Assembly: GCA_019115685.1 (NCBI GenBank)
Contig: DXDC01000309.1
Location: 1 to 20,232, forward strand
Source of the DNA: Candidatus Agrococcus pullicola
GTDB lineage: Bacteria > Actinomycetota > Actinomycetes > Actinomycetales > Microbacteriaceae
Direction of reading: 5' to 3'
DNA: 20,232 nucleotides
The notes under the pieces were generated by a model that had not been told where the DNA came from, did not search any database, and was given only the letters and a program-made list of their open reading frames with translations. The position numbers and the translations under genes are program-made. Positions 6,473 to 13,738 of the stretch are shown here, piece after piece (position 1 is the stretch's first letter; each line of letters opens with the position of its first letter).

Positions 6473-7240
6473 ATCGGGCTGATCGATATCGAGCACGTCA
6501 TCGGAGACGGGCTCCTCTACGAATTCGGCGCCGGAGACCTCCTCGGGCACCTGCGGGTGCCGGATGCCGGGATGCTGCTTCGGAATCGAGCCGAACAGCA
6601 CCCAGCCGGAGATGACGATACACGCGATGAGGACCGGGTACGACGTCAATGCCTGTACGACGCCGAGCACCTCGACCGACGTGCGGTCCCACACCGCCAT
6701 CAGTACAACGACTCTGAACGCGTAAGAGGCCGCCCAGATCCACGACGCTCTGCTGTACGCGCGCAACAGCACCGGGTCACGACGCCAGCGGGTCTTGGTT
6801 CCGACGATGGCGCCGAGGATGATGCCGAGGAACGGCCACCGGATGGCGATCGAGATCGCCCAGATCACGATGCTGGCGCAATTCGACAGGATGCGCACGA
6901 GAAAGAAGTAGCGCCCGTCGCCCATGTAGACGGCGAGGATGGCCGCGACGGTCGTCAGCAGCAGCCCGATCAATAGGCCGCGCAGCTTTTGCCGCTGCGC
7001 CAAGCCGATGATCAGTACAACCAGCGCGGAAGCTACCGCGGCCCCGCTCGCCCAGAGGACGTCGTTGCCGCTGGCTATCCAGCCGACCACGAATGCGAGG
7101 ATCGGCACGGTCGCTTCGATCGCCGCACGTCCGCCGCCGAGCAGGCTGCGAAGCGATTCGCGGCGATGGGGAGCGGGTTCTTCGGTGCTCAAAGCCTCGG
7201 CCTCATCTTCGTTACGATCCGGTGCTCGACCGACGAGCAC
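6467..7240 (-). CDS. DUF3159 family membrane protein
   Basis: This 257-residue actinobacterial membrane protein has a polar, acidic N-terminus (about 35 residues), roughly six hydrophobic segments and a polar C-terminal tail. Conserved DUF3159 landmarks are visible: GGGRAAIEATVPILAFVVGW near residues 35-55, RQKLRGLLIG (about 83), the RWPFLGIILGAIVG helix (about 138-152), and WRRDPVLLRAYSRASWIWA just after it. The family is restricted to Actinobacteria and its function is unknown. The start is taken as GTG 7240, because a TAGACT -10 box stands 8 nt upstream and no ATG is in frame nearby. It is divergent from the GNAT gene and ends inside the convergent hairpin shared with pirin. Confidence 0.85.
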   Translation of the reverse strand: MLVGRAPDRNEDEAEALSTEEPAPHRRESLRSLLGGGRAAIEATVPILAFVVGWIASGNDVLWASGAAVASALVVLIIGLAQRQKLRGLLIGLLLTTVAAILAVYMGDGRYFFLVRILSNCASIVIWAISIAIRWPFLGIILGAIVGTKTRWRRDPVLLRAYSRASWIWAASYAFRVVVLMAVWDRTSVEVLGVVQALTSYPVLIACIVISGWVLFGSIPKQHPGIRHPQVPEEVSGAEFVEEPVSDDVLDIDQPDR

Positions 7241-7248
7241 CGCATCTC

Positions 7249-7254
7249 AGTCTA
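7249..7254 (-). promoter_or_regulatory. -10 box TAGACT, leaderless DUF3159 transcript
   Basis: On the minus strand TAGACT is followed by 8 nt (GAGATGCG) and then GTG 7240. It supports the GTG start and a leaderless mRNA. Confidence 0.4.
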
Positions 7255-7281
7255 CGGTGCCGCGGCACGAGGTTCGCGTGC

Positions 7282-7287
7282 TAGTCT
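7282..7287 (+). promoter_or_regulatory. Candidate -10 box TAGTCT for GNAT gene
   Basis: A TANNNT box in the divergent gap would give a leader of about 50 nt before ATG 7345. A 7-bp stem, AGGCTCC (7291-7297) with GGAGCCT (7306-7312), lies at or near the transcript start. The -35 is not recognisable. Confidence 0.3.
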
Positions 7288-7344
7288 GCAAGGCTCCGCG
7301 ATCGTGGAGCCTCCACCGCGATGACGATCACGAAGGGATCACCG

Positions 7345-8229
7345 ATGATCCGCACCCGAGCCCCCGAAGTTGACGAGCTCGAACATGTTGGGCGTTCGCT
7401 TGCGCAGTGGCTCTCCGACGACGGCCCCGTACAGCTCCATCCCGGTGACCTCGGCTGGTACTCGCTGCGTGGGGCGGCGGCAACCGCGGATGCCGTGCGC
7501 GTCTGGTCGGAAGGCGAACGCATCCTCGCGGTCTCGCTGCTCGACGGCCCGGGCCTGCTGCGTTTCGCAGTGCATCCCGAGCATCGCGACGATAGCGACC
7601 TGGCCCAGCGCATCACCGCCGACGTCGCTCATGCCGATGCAGGAGTGCTCGCCACCGGCGCCGCTGTCATCGAGGTCCGGGGCGTACCGGCGCTCGACGA
7701 GTGCCTTGCGGCTAACGGATGGTCGAGCGACGAACCCTGGACGCCGCTGCGGCGCAACCTTCGCCTGCCCGTCGAGGCCCCCGGCATCCGAGTCGAGAAC
7801 GTGAAATCCGATGATACGGAAGCCTGGTGGCGGGTTCATTGGTCGGCGTTTCGAGGAACGCCCGTGCCCGAGGCTCGTCTCCGCAGCCTCATCGACGGCT
7901 GGCGACTCGCGGCGGACGGACCGTTCTTCTCGTCCGCTCGCATCCTCGCCGGGTTCAACGACTCCGGTGAGGCGGTTGCCGTCTCGGCCGTATGGTCTGC
8001 TGGCGAGGGGCGCCCGGGGCTTCTCGAACCGATGGGTGTGCACCGCGAGCAGCGCGGTCACGGATACGGCAAGGCGATCACCTTGGCTGCCGCTGCCGCG
8101 CTTCGAGCACTGGGGGCTTCGAGCGCACTCGTCGCAACGGAAAGTTCGAACTTCGGCGGCGTCGCAACCTATGCCGCGGCCGGGTTCGAAGCGCTCACGC
8201 CCGTCAGGGACTGGGCGCGCAAGGGCTGA
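7345..8229 (+). CDS. GNAT family N-acetyltransferase (tandem-GNAT size)
   Basis: This 294-residue protein carries a clear C-terminal GNAT domain. Its motif A, GVHREQRGHGYGKAI, has the RGHGYG acetyl-CoA pyrophosphate loop at about residues 237-242. A later AAAGFEAL segment is typical of motif B. The length and the beta/alpha character of the first half suggest a degenerate N-terminal GNAT repeat, as in mycothiol synthase MshD and related two-domain acetyltransferases, but nothing ties it to mycothiol. The start at ATG 7345 is chosen because AAGGGA lies 7 nt upstream; the in-frame ATG 7321 has no such signal. The acceptor substrate is unknown. The next gene follows 26 bp later but has its own -10 box. 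Confidence 0.85.
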   Translation: MIRTRAPEVDELEHVGRSLAQWLSDDGPVQLHPGDLGWYSLRGAAATADAVRVWSEGERILAVSLLDGPGLLRFAVHPEHRDDSDLAQRITADVAHADAGVLATGAAVIEVRGVPALDECLAANGWSSDEPWTPLRRNLRLPVEAPGIRVENVKSDDTEAWWRVHWSAFRGTPVPEARLRSLIDGWRLAADGPFFSSARILAGFNDSGEAVAVSAVWSAGEGRPGLLEPMGVHREQRGHGYGKAITLAAAAALRALGASSALVATESSNFGGVATYAAAGFEALTPVRDWARKG

Positions 8230-8243
8230 CCCGCAGCCGGTCG

Positions 8244-8249
8244 TATCCT
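8244..8249 (+). promoter_or_regulatory. -10 box TATCCT, leaderless membrane-protein transcript
   Basis: TATCCT is followed by 6 nt (GAGGGC) and ATG 8256. The GAGGG could alternatively serve as a short Shine-Dalgarno sequence if transcription comes from the GNAT gene. Confidence 0.45.
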
Positions 8250-8255
8250 GAGGGC

Positions 8256-8699
8256 ATGCTGCAACGTGCTCTTCGTCTTCTGCTGCCCGGTATCTGGCTC
8301 GGTCTGATTCTCGGGATCTCCTTCATAGAGGCGCCTTTGAAGTTCCAGGCACCGGACATCACGATTCCGCTCGGTCTGGGCATCGGGAGGCTCGTCTTCG
8401 CTGCTATGAACATCGCGGAGGGCGTCATCGCGGTAGCCCTGCTGCTCGCCATGTGGCGCGGGAGAGTCTCGCGCCCCGAGTGGATACTCGGTATCGCGAT
8501 CACGGTCACGCTCGCGTCGAAAGCGCTCGTGGTTCGGCCGTTGATGCACGCGACGACCGACGCGGTGATCGCAGGGACGAGCGAGGGCGGCAGTGGGCTC
8601 CACTACGTCTACATCGCGGCGGATGTCCTGTTGGTCGTGCTGCTGATCGCACTGATCACGATGTCCGCACGAAAGATCTTGGCGCCGGCTACCAGATAG
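8256..8699 (+). CDS. Unknown integral membrane protein, four predicted helices, 147 aa
   Basis: This small protein has four hydrophobic segments, at about residues 6-22, 42-64, 75-95 and 118-138. The sequence around FIEAPLKFQAPDITIPLGLGIGRLVF is of a kind I associate with widespread uncharacterised membrane proteins of about 150 residues, but I cannot name a family. A charged connecting loop (RGRVSRPEW) follows helix 2. The start at ATG 8256 is supported by the TATCCT box 6 nt upstream and by the following hydrophobic N-terminus; longer upstream frames overlap the GNAT gene. Its 3' end overlaps the convergent 85-residue gene by 11 bp. Function is unknown. Confidence 0.75.
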   Translation: MLQRALRLLLPGIWLGLILGISFIEAPLKFQAPDITIPLGLGIGRLVFAAMNIAEGVIAVALLLAMWRGRVSRPEWILGIAITVTLASKALVVRPLMHATTDAVIAGTSEGGSGLHYVYIAADVLLVVLLIALITMSARKILAPATR

Positions 8700-8946
8700 T
8701 CCCGCCGCCGGCGCTGATACCGGCGAAGGTGAGCGCCACGAATACAAGCGCCCACACGGCCGGAGCGATACCCTTGCCGTCCCTGTGGCGGGATCGCAGC
8801 AATGCGATGATCGCGGTGATGCCCGCGAAGATCGCGAGTCCGCCGCCAAGGATCAACCCGACGAACAGGGGAATCGGCATCAGCACGAGCCCGACGAGAC
8901 CCAGCCAGAACGCGGCCCAGGCTGCGGGGTTGCGACGTCGTGTCAT
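8689..8946 (-). CDS. Small two-to-three-helix membrane protein, 85 aa
   Basis: A basic N-terminus (MTRRRNPAAW) is followed by hydrophobic segments at about residues 10-30, 34-50 and 62-80, separated by the basic loop RSRHRDGKG. Its size and layout resemble DUF4190-type actinobacterial small membrane proteins, but no diagnostic motif allows a firm family call. It begins at ATG 8946 behind TAGGAT and 6 nt, a leaderless-type promoter. It lies 9 nt after the LysR stop on the same strand, so it may also be read through from that gene. Its stop overlaps the convergent 147-residue gene by 11 bp. Function is unknown. Confidence 0.7.
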   Translation of the reverse strand: MTRRRNPAAWAAFWLGLVGLVLMPIPLFVGLILGGGLAIFAGITAIIALLRSRHRDGKGIAPAVWALVFVALTFAGISAGGGTIW

Positions 8947-8952
8947 GCCTCG

Positions 8953-8958
8953 ATCCTA
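8953..8958 (-). promoter_or_regulatory. -10 box TAGGAT overlapping the LysR stop codon
   Basis: TAGGAT fits TANNNT and precedes ATG 8946 by 6 nt. Its first three bases are the TAG stop of the LysR gene. Confidence 0.45.
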
Positions 8959-9849
8959 CGCCGTATGCGCTTCGCTTCGAGCTGAAATGCAGGAGCGAAG
9001 CACGCCGACCACCGTCTGGACGGATGCTCGCTTGGAGCTGCCGGTCCGCGTGACGGCGTAGAGGGTTCGGTAGAGGTCGTCGGGGAATCCCGGCACGGCT
9101 CGATAGCCGTGGCCGTCCCTTCGGATGATGTCCGGAAGGAAGGCAGCGGCGAGACCGTCTTGCACGAGTTTCCGCTGCAGCGCTATATCGGGTGTGTAGT
9201 AACGGACCGTGGGTTCGATGCCCTGCTCTCGACAGATGGCCAGCGCCCACCGTGCTGCCTCCGATTCGAAGGACTCGAACACCCAGTCGAGTGCCGCCGG
9301 GTCGGTTTCAGCCGGTAGTCCCGCGGGCAGAACCGCCCTGATCGGGTCGCGCATGAGCGGCACGCGTACCAGACCGCTCTGTCGTTTTCGCGGCATCCCG
9401 CGGTACTCGTCCATGAGCATGATGTCGAGGTTTCGGTTGGCGAGAGCGACGCTGCCGGATTCCGGCTCGTACGTCGAAACGCTCATGCGCAGCGCGGGGT
9501 GGTCGCGCTCGACAACGCTCATGATGTTGCCGAGCGTCGTCCACGCGATTGTCGGCACGACGCCCAAGCGCACGGTCCCGGCCTCTCCTCGTGCGTTATC
9601 GATCGCGGATTGAGCGCGCTCGACGGCCTCCAGGACGATATCCGCCTCATCCGCCAGCAGTTCTCCCGCCGGCGTGAGTTCGAGCCTGCGCCCGACGCGG
9701 TGATAGAGCGGGGCTCCCACTTCGCTCTGGAGTTTCGTCAGTTGCTGCGAAACAGCCGAGGTCGAATAGCTGAGTGCTTCGGCGACAGCACCCATCGTGC
9801 CGTGTCTGCGCAGCTCCGCGAGCAACCTCAGCCTGGAAACATCGAGCAC
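8956..9849 (-). CDS. LysR-type transcriptional regulator
   Basis: This 297-residue regulator has the family's usual length. An N-terminal winged helix-turn-helix spans about residues 1-60: LRLLAELRRHGTMGAVAEAL, then SYSTSAVSQQLTKLQSEVGAPL, then RRLELTPAGELL. A linker helix and a periplasmic-binding-like effector domain follow, starting near GTVRLGVVPTIAW. It reads away from the M24-aminotransferase-M20-transporter-SDR operon across a shared 254-bp gap, the classic arrangement in which the regulator senses a pathway substrate or intermediate and activates the operon while repressing itself. GTG 9849 begins the frame just before the conserved helix. The effector is unknown, but a derivative of the operon's substrate is the natural guess. 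Confidence 0.93.
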   Translation of the reverse strand: MLDVSRLRLLAELRRHGTMGAVAEALSYSTSAVSQQLTKLQSEVGAPLYHRVGRRLELTPAGELLADEADIVLEAVERAQSAIDNARGEAGTVRLGVVPTIAWTTLGNIMSVVERDHPALRMSVSTYEPESGSVALANRNLDIMLMDEYRGMPRKRQSGLVRVPLMRDPIRAVLPAGLPAETDPAALDWVFESFESEAARWALAICREQGIEPTVRYYTPDIALQRKLVQDGLAAAFLPDIIRRDGHGYRAVPGFPDDLYRTLYAVTRTGSSKRASVQTVVGVLRSCISARSEAHTA

Positions 9850-9859
9850 ACCAGCCTAC

Positions 9860-9926
9860 TTTCATATTTGCTTAACATTAACGTACATAACCGTGAAATG
9901 CAGCTGAATGGAAGTGGGGGTACGGT
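9860..9926. promoter_or_regulatory. Candidate LysR operator and operon promoter
   Basis: The gap between LysR and the operon contains an unusually AT-rich stretch (about 9860-9898) in otherwise GC-rich DNA. It holds TTAACATTAA and an outer inverted pair, TTTCA (9860-9864) and TGAAA (9894-9898). A plus-strand -10 candidate TACGGT lies at 9921-9926, so transcription would start near 9933. The AT-rich block would then centre at about -55, where LysR activators bind. A TAGGCT box on the minus strand (9859-9854) could serve lysR itself. No unambiguous T-N11-A site was identified. Confidence 0.4.
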
Positions 9927-9985
9927 GGCCATAGGCGATCGGGTCGCCCGTCAGGGGCTCGGACGCCGCGCAAGGGTGCGCAGGA

Positions 9986-10061
9986 GTGGTTGTCGGTTTG
10001 CGGAGGGAGAACGCGCACCTCGCGTGCACGGGCCGCGCCTCGACGGCCGCGCCGCAACCAC
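9986..10061 (+). other. Structured GC-rich leader of the catabolic operon
   Basis: If transcription starts near 9933, the operon has a leader of about 170 nt. It contains inverted arms GTGGTTG (9986-9992) and CAACCAC (10055-10061) enclosing two direct copies of GGCCGCGCC (10031-10039 and 10045-10053). No convincing leader peptide or known riboswitch was seen. It may be incidental in GC-rich DNA. Confidence 0.25.
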
Positions 10062-10091
10062 CAGACCCGCATCAACGAACACCACCGAGTC

Positions 10092-10098
10092 AAAGGAG
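10092..10098 (+). promoter_or_regulatory. Shine-Dalgarno AAAGGAG fixing the GTG start of the M24 gene
   Basis: AAAGGAG stands 5 nt before GTG 10104 and discriminates this start from in-frame codons up to 114 nt upstream that would add an Arg-rich, implausible extension. Confidence 0.75.
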
Positions 10099-10103
10099 CG
10101 TCT

Positions 10104-11270
10104 GTGGCAATCAATGCAGCAGAGTATTCACGTCGTCTGGCCGCGACGCGAGCGCGCATGGGCGATGCCGAACTCGATGCACTGCTCGTCGTTGACCCTG
10201 CGAACATCCACTATCTGTGCGGGTACAACGCTTGGTCGTTCTACACTCCGCAGGCCATGCTCGTAACGCCCGATCAGCAACCGCTGCTCGTGATGCGCGC
10301 AATGGACGCCCAGGGCGCCCACCGCACGGTGTTTCCCGACACCGCCGAGGTCGACGGCTACGCCGAGTCGTACGTGCACCGTGTCGACCGACACCCCTTC
10401 GATGCGATCGCCGAGCGTTTCCGCGAAGCCGGCCACGGCAGGCGGATGCGCGTCGGCGTCGAGGGCGACGCGCACTTCTTCGCCGTTCGCGGCTACCTGG
10501 CACTGGCCAAGGCGCTGCCGGAGTGGGAACTGATCGAGTCCCACGAACTCGTCAACTGGGTTCGCGTCGTCAAGAGCGACGCCGAGATCGAGCTCATGCG
10601 CGCAGCTGGCCGTGTTTCGAGTCACGTGATGGCGACCGCGGTCGATGCGATCGAGGCTGGGCTGCCGCAGCCTGAGCTCATGGCGACCATCCAGAGCGCG
10701 CAGGCGCTCGGGACAGGGGATACTGCCGGCGACTATCCGGCGATCGTGCCGCTCATGATGGCCGGTGACGCGGTCGATACCCCGCACCTGACGTACTCGA
10801 ACACGCGCTTCAACGAGGAAGCCGTATCGCTCGAGCTGGTCGGCGTGCACAAGCGCTATCACGCGCCTCTGGCACGAACCGTGTCGCTCTCGCCGCCCTC
10901 GCAGGAGTTGGAACGGCTCGCCGAAGTCACGGCAGAGGGACTGAACCTCGTCATCGACGGCATGCGACCGGGAATGTCCGTGGCCGATGCGCACGGTCTC
11001 TGGCAGCGCCACATCAGCGCGGCGGGTTTCGAAAAGGATTCGCGGCTCGGTTATTCGATCGGCTTAGGCTATCCGCCGGATTGGGGTGAGCGCACCGTAT
11101 CGATACGCGGCGACGACCATACGGTGCTCGAGCCCGGCATGTGCTTCCACCTCATCGCCGGCATGTGGCTCTCCTCGACCGGCTGCGAGATTTCGGAGTC
11201 CGTGACCGTAACCGCCAGCGGTGTCGAAGTTCTCACCGATGCACCGCGTGAACTGATCGTAAAGGGGTGA
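10104..11270 (+). CDS. M24-fold hydrolase, ectoine hydrolase (DoeA/EutD)-like
   Basis: This is a 388-residue pita-bread-fold protein of creatinase/aminopeptidase P type. The N-terminal domain has DPANIHYLCGYNAWSFYTPQ (31-50), and the C-terminal half shows RVVKSDAEIELMR (154-166), LGYSIGLGYPPDWGERT (315-331) and LEPGMCFHLIAGMW (342-355). These strings match what I recall of ectoine hydrolases, which open the ectoine ring to an N-acetyl-2,4-diaminobutyrate. Canonical M24 metal ligands are largely absent: E244 and P255 stand where aspartates are expected, and no HGxGH histidine is present. E362 remains. This fits a metal-independent subgroup. It is the first gene of the operon, and its TGA stop lies just before the aminotransferase start. 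Activity on ectoine itself is inferred; other cyclic or N-acyl substrates are possible. Confidence 0.8.
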   Translation: MAINAAEYSRRLAATRARMGDAELDALLVVDPANIHYLCGYNAWSFYTPQAMLVTPDQQPLLVMRAMDAQGAHRTVFPDTAEVDGYAESYVHRVDRHPFDAIAERFREAGHGRRMRVGVEGDAHFFAVRGYLALAKALPEWELIESHELVNWVRVVKSDAEIELMRAAGRVSSHVMATAVDAIEAGLPQPELMATIQSAQALGTGDTAGDYPAIVPLMMAGDAVDTPHLTYSNTRFNEEAVSLELVGVHKRYHAPLARTVSLSPPSQELERLAEVTAEGLNLVIDGMRPGMSVADAHGLWQRHISAAGFEKDSRLGYSIGLGYPPDWGERTVSIRGDDHTVLEPGMCFHLIAGMWLSSTGCEISESVTVTASGVEVLTDAPRELIVKG

Positions 11271-11275
11271 GCACT

Positions 11276-12505
11276 GTGAACGAATCCAGCACTGCGAACG
11301 CACTTCCGCTTGCACATCGAACCGGCAACTTCGTTGGCAGCGTCATCGATTCTTCGACAACGCTGCTCGCCGGGCGCACGCACGACATCGTGAAATTCGC
11401 GATGGGCGCTCCTGGCGAGGACTTGATCCCCGTTGAGCAGCTCGACGAGATCTCCGGACGGTACAGCAAGGGCCGTTTCGACTACGGCGAGACGGCGGGT
11501 GAACCGGCTCTCATCGAACAGATCGTCGCGTTGACCGAAGCGCACGGGTTCCCGACCGCTGATGACCGCATCGTGGTCACCGGTGGCGCAATGCAGGGGC
11601 TCGACATCGCGTGCAAGCTATTCGTGAATCCCGGTGACCTCGTCGTTGTCGAGGGGCCCACCTACACGAACGCGAACGCGACGGCGCTCTCCTACGGTGC
11701 ACGGCTCCTCGAAGCGCCGACGGACGAGCACGGACTCGTCGTCGACGCGCTTCCCGACCTCGTGCGTTTCGCGGGCGCGACCCCGAAGCTCATCTACTGC
11801 ATCCCGAACTTCCAGAACCCGTCGGGGACGACGATGCCCGCCCATCGCCGCGAGCGCCTCCTCGAATTGGCGGAGCGGTGGAACGCCGTGATCGTCGATG
11901 ACGATCCGTACGGCGTTCTGCGTTTCGAGGGTGAGCGGCAGCCGACGTTCCACGAGCTCAGCCCGAACAATCCGCGCATCGTCTCGACGCGCACGTTCTC
12001 GAAGATCCTCGCGCCCGGCCTGCGCGTCGGCTGGCTCGACGTGAGTCCGGAAATCACGCCATTGATCGTTGCAGCCAAGCAGGCGATGGACACCTGCACA
12101 TCGGTTCCCATGCAGCACCTGGTGTCCGACTTCATGAGGGCCGGATATCTCGACGAGCACCTCGGGCGTGTCATCCCCATGTACCGCGAGCGTCGGGATC
12201 GGATGCGGGCGGCCCTTGCCGACACGTTCGGGAACGACGCCGTGGCGACCGATCCCTCCGGCGGCTTCTTCCTGTGGCTGGCCTTGAAAAATCAATTGTC
12301 CCAAGTCGATACCGAGGCACTCGTGCCCGATGCGATCGACGCGGGCGTCGCCTACATACCCGGCCCCGCGTTCTCGACGAGAGGCGACTTCAGAAACGCT
12401 CTCAGGTTGTGTTTCGCGACGAATGAACCAGCCCGCATTGATGAGGGTGTGCGTAGGCTGTCAGATGTTCTGTACCGAGCAGCAGGAGAGCGAGGGGCCG
12501 CGTGA
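11276..12505 (+). CDS. PLP-dependent aminotransferase, class I/II
   Basis: This 409-residue fold-type I transaminase resembles 2-aminoadipate (LysN/MocR-type) aminotransferases but lacks a DNA-binding domain. Visible PLP residues are NFQNPSG with N181, DDDPY with D210 and Y212, the Schiff-base lysine K243 in TRTFSKILAPGLRVGW, and carboxylate-binding R377 in RNALRLCFA. It transfers an amino group from an amino acid to a 2-oxoacid in the cytosol. In this operon it would act on the amino acid freed by the M24 and M20 enzymes, for example 2,4-diaminobutyrate, though that is inference. GTG 11276 is preferred because AAAGGGG lies 8 nt upstream; GTG 11267, overlapping the previous stop, has no spaced signal. 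It overlaps the M20 start by GTGA. Confidence 0.85.
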   Translation: MNESSTANALPLAHRTGNFVGSVIDSSTTLLAGRTHDIVKFAMGAPGEDLIPVEQLDEISGRYSKGRFDYGETAGEPALIEQIVALTEAHGFPTADDRIVVTGGAMQGLDIACKLFVNPGDLVVVEGPTYTNANATALSYGARLLEAPTDEHGLVVDALPDLVRFAGATPKLIYCIPNFQNPSGTTMPAHRRERLLELAERWNAVIVDDDPYGVLRFEGERQPTFHELSPNNPRIVSTRTFSKILAPGLRVGWLDVSPEITPLIVAAKQAMDTCTSVPMQHLVSDFMRAGYLDEHLGRVIPMYRERRDRMRAALADTFGNDAVATDPSGGFFLWLALKNQLSQVDTEALVPDAIDAGVAYIPGPAFSTRGDFRNALRLCFATNEPARIDEGVRRLSDVLYRAAGERGAA

Positions 12506-13716
12506 CCGACCTCGAAGACGTACTCGCTCTGATCGACGGTGCCACGATCGTCGCTGATACCTCGAGCCTGATCCTGGCCAAGGGCGAGAATCCCGGCGGC
12601 ACGGAAGTGAAGACCGTCGAGGTGCTCGAGATGATCGCTTCGCGCCTCGGCGGCCGAACCGAGCGCAGGAACGTGGCACCCGATCGCCCCAACCTGTCCA
12701 TCAAGTTCGGGCCGGATGAGCCGGGAATTCTGTTCCTCGGCCACTCCGACGTGGTCCCGGAGGGCACCGGCTGGCAGGTCACGAACGCCTTCATGCCACG
12801 CGTCGTCGACGGCAAACTGTACGGCCGCGGCGCGGTCGATATGAAGGGCGGGCTCGCCGCGATCATGCAGGCGGCCGCCGCCGTGACTCAGGTCGACCCG
12901 AGCGTCCCGATCGAGATTCTCGTCACTGCCGATGAAGAGGACCTGTCGCTCGGGATGCGTCGCGAACTGCAGGAGGCCGCTCGCGACTACCTCTGCTGCA
13001 TTGTGGGAGAGCCGACGAACATGGCGACGGTGGTTGCTTGCCGCGGTGCAGCGAACTTCAGGGTCACGGTGCACGGCAAAGCCGCCCACGCAGGTCGGCC
13101 GGAGGACGGCGTGAACGCGATCACGGCAGCGAGCCGCATCGCGCTTCTCATCGCTGGGGATCACGAGCGACTTCGAGCCGGCGCCAAGGGGCTGCTGGGC
13201 TCGGCCTCCTGGAGCATCGGCCGCATCCAGGGCGGGCACGGAACATCGATCGTGCCCGATCTGTGCGAAATCCTCGTCGACCGGCGTCTCATGCCCCACG
13301 AGTCGGGAGCGGATGCCATGGAGGGCCTGAATGCCCTCATCCAGCAGGAGCACACCCTCGACGGATGCAGCACAAGCGTCGAGCAGCTCATGGAGATGCC
13401 CGGGTTTGAAACCGAAGCCGACCATCCATTGACGCAAGACGTCGTCAAGGCACTCGAGCTCGAACGGTTCGAGAGCCCTGTCGAAGCCTGGACAGCCGCG
13501 TGCGAGGGCGGCTTCGTTCACCAGCATCACGGCTGCCCGGTCGTGATCATGGGCCCCGGGGATATCCGGAATCAGGCCCACCAGCCAGACGAGTGCGTTC
13601 CAATCGCGGATCTCGAACTCGCCGCGAGGGCATACGCGCGCGTTGCAATGTCGCAGTGGGCGCGTCGCGGCGAGGTCGTGGCCTCGGGCAACGACTCTCG
13701 ACAAGACCCCAACTGA
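12502..13716 (+). CDS. M20 family deacylase (ArgE/DapE-like)
   Basis: This 404-residue dinuclear metallohydrolase has a complete set of M20 residues: H81 and D83 (GHSDVVP), bridging D113 (YGRGAVDMKGG), catalytic E145 with metal ligand E146 (ADEEDLSLG), E170 (VGEPTN) and H360 (NQAHQPDE). The dimerisation lid occupies about 185-295, with AAHAGRPEDG at 195-203. Relatives remove N-acyl groups from ornithine or diaminopimelate. N-acetyl-2,4-diaminobutyrate is a shorter analogue of acetylornithine, so this enzyme is a plausible functional substitute for the unrelated DoeB of ectoine degradation; the substrate is not shown. GTG 12502 overlaps the aminotransferase TGA as GTGA, with GAGGGG 4 nt upstream. 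ArgE or DapE housekeeping roles are unlikely in this operon. Confidence 0.88.
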   Translation: MTDLEDVLALIDGATIVADTSSLILAKGENPGGTEVKTVEVLEMIASRLGGRTERRNVAPDRPNLSIKFGPDEPGILFLGHSDVVPEGTGWQVTNAFMPRVVDGKLYGRGAVDMKGGLAAIMQAAAAVTQVDPSVPIEILVTADEEDLSLGMRRELQEAARDYLCCIVGEPTNMATVVACRGAANFRVTVHGKAAHAGRPEDGVNAITAASRIALLIAGDHERLRAGAKGLLGSASWSIGRIQGGHGTSIVPDLCEILVDRRLMPHESGADAMEGLNALIQQEHTLDGCSTSVEQLMEMPGFETEADHPLTQDVVKALELERFESPVEAWTAACEGGFVHQHHGCPVVIMGPGDIRNQAHQPDECVPIADLELAARAYARVAMSQWARRGEVVASGNDSRQDPN

Positions 13717-13738
13717 GTCACAGAGAAGGGAATCCCTA

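Noticed and set aside
9899..10103. A small protein-coding gene between lysR and the M24 gene
   Set aside because: The open frames there are Arg-rich, overlap the next gene out of frame and lack a start signal; the stretch is better explained as leader.
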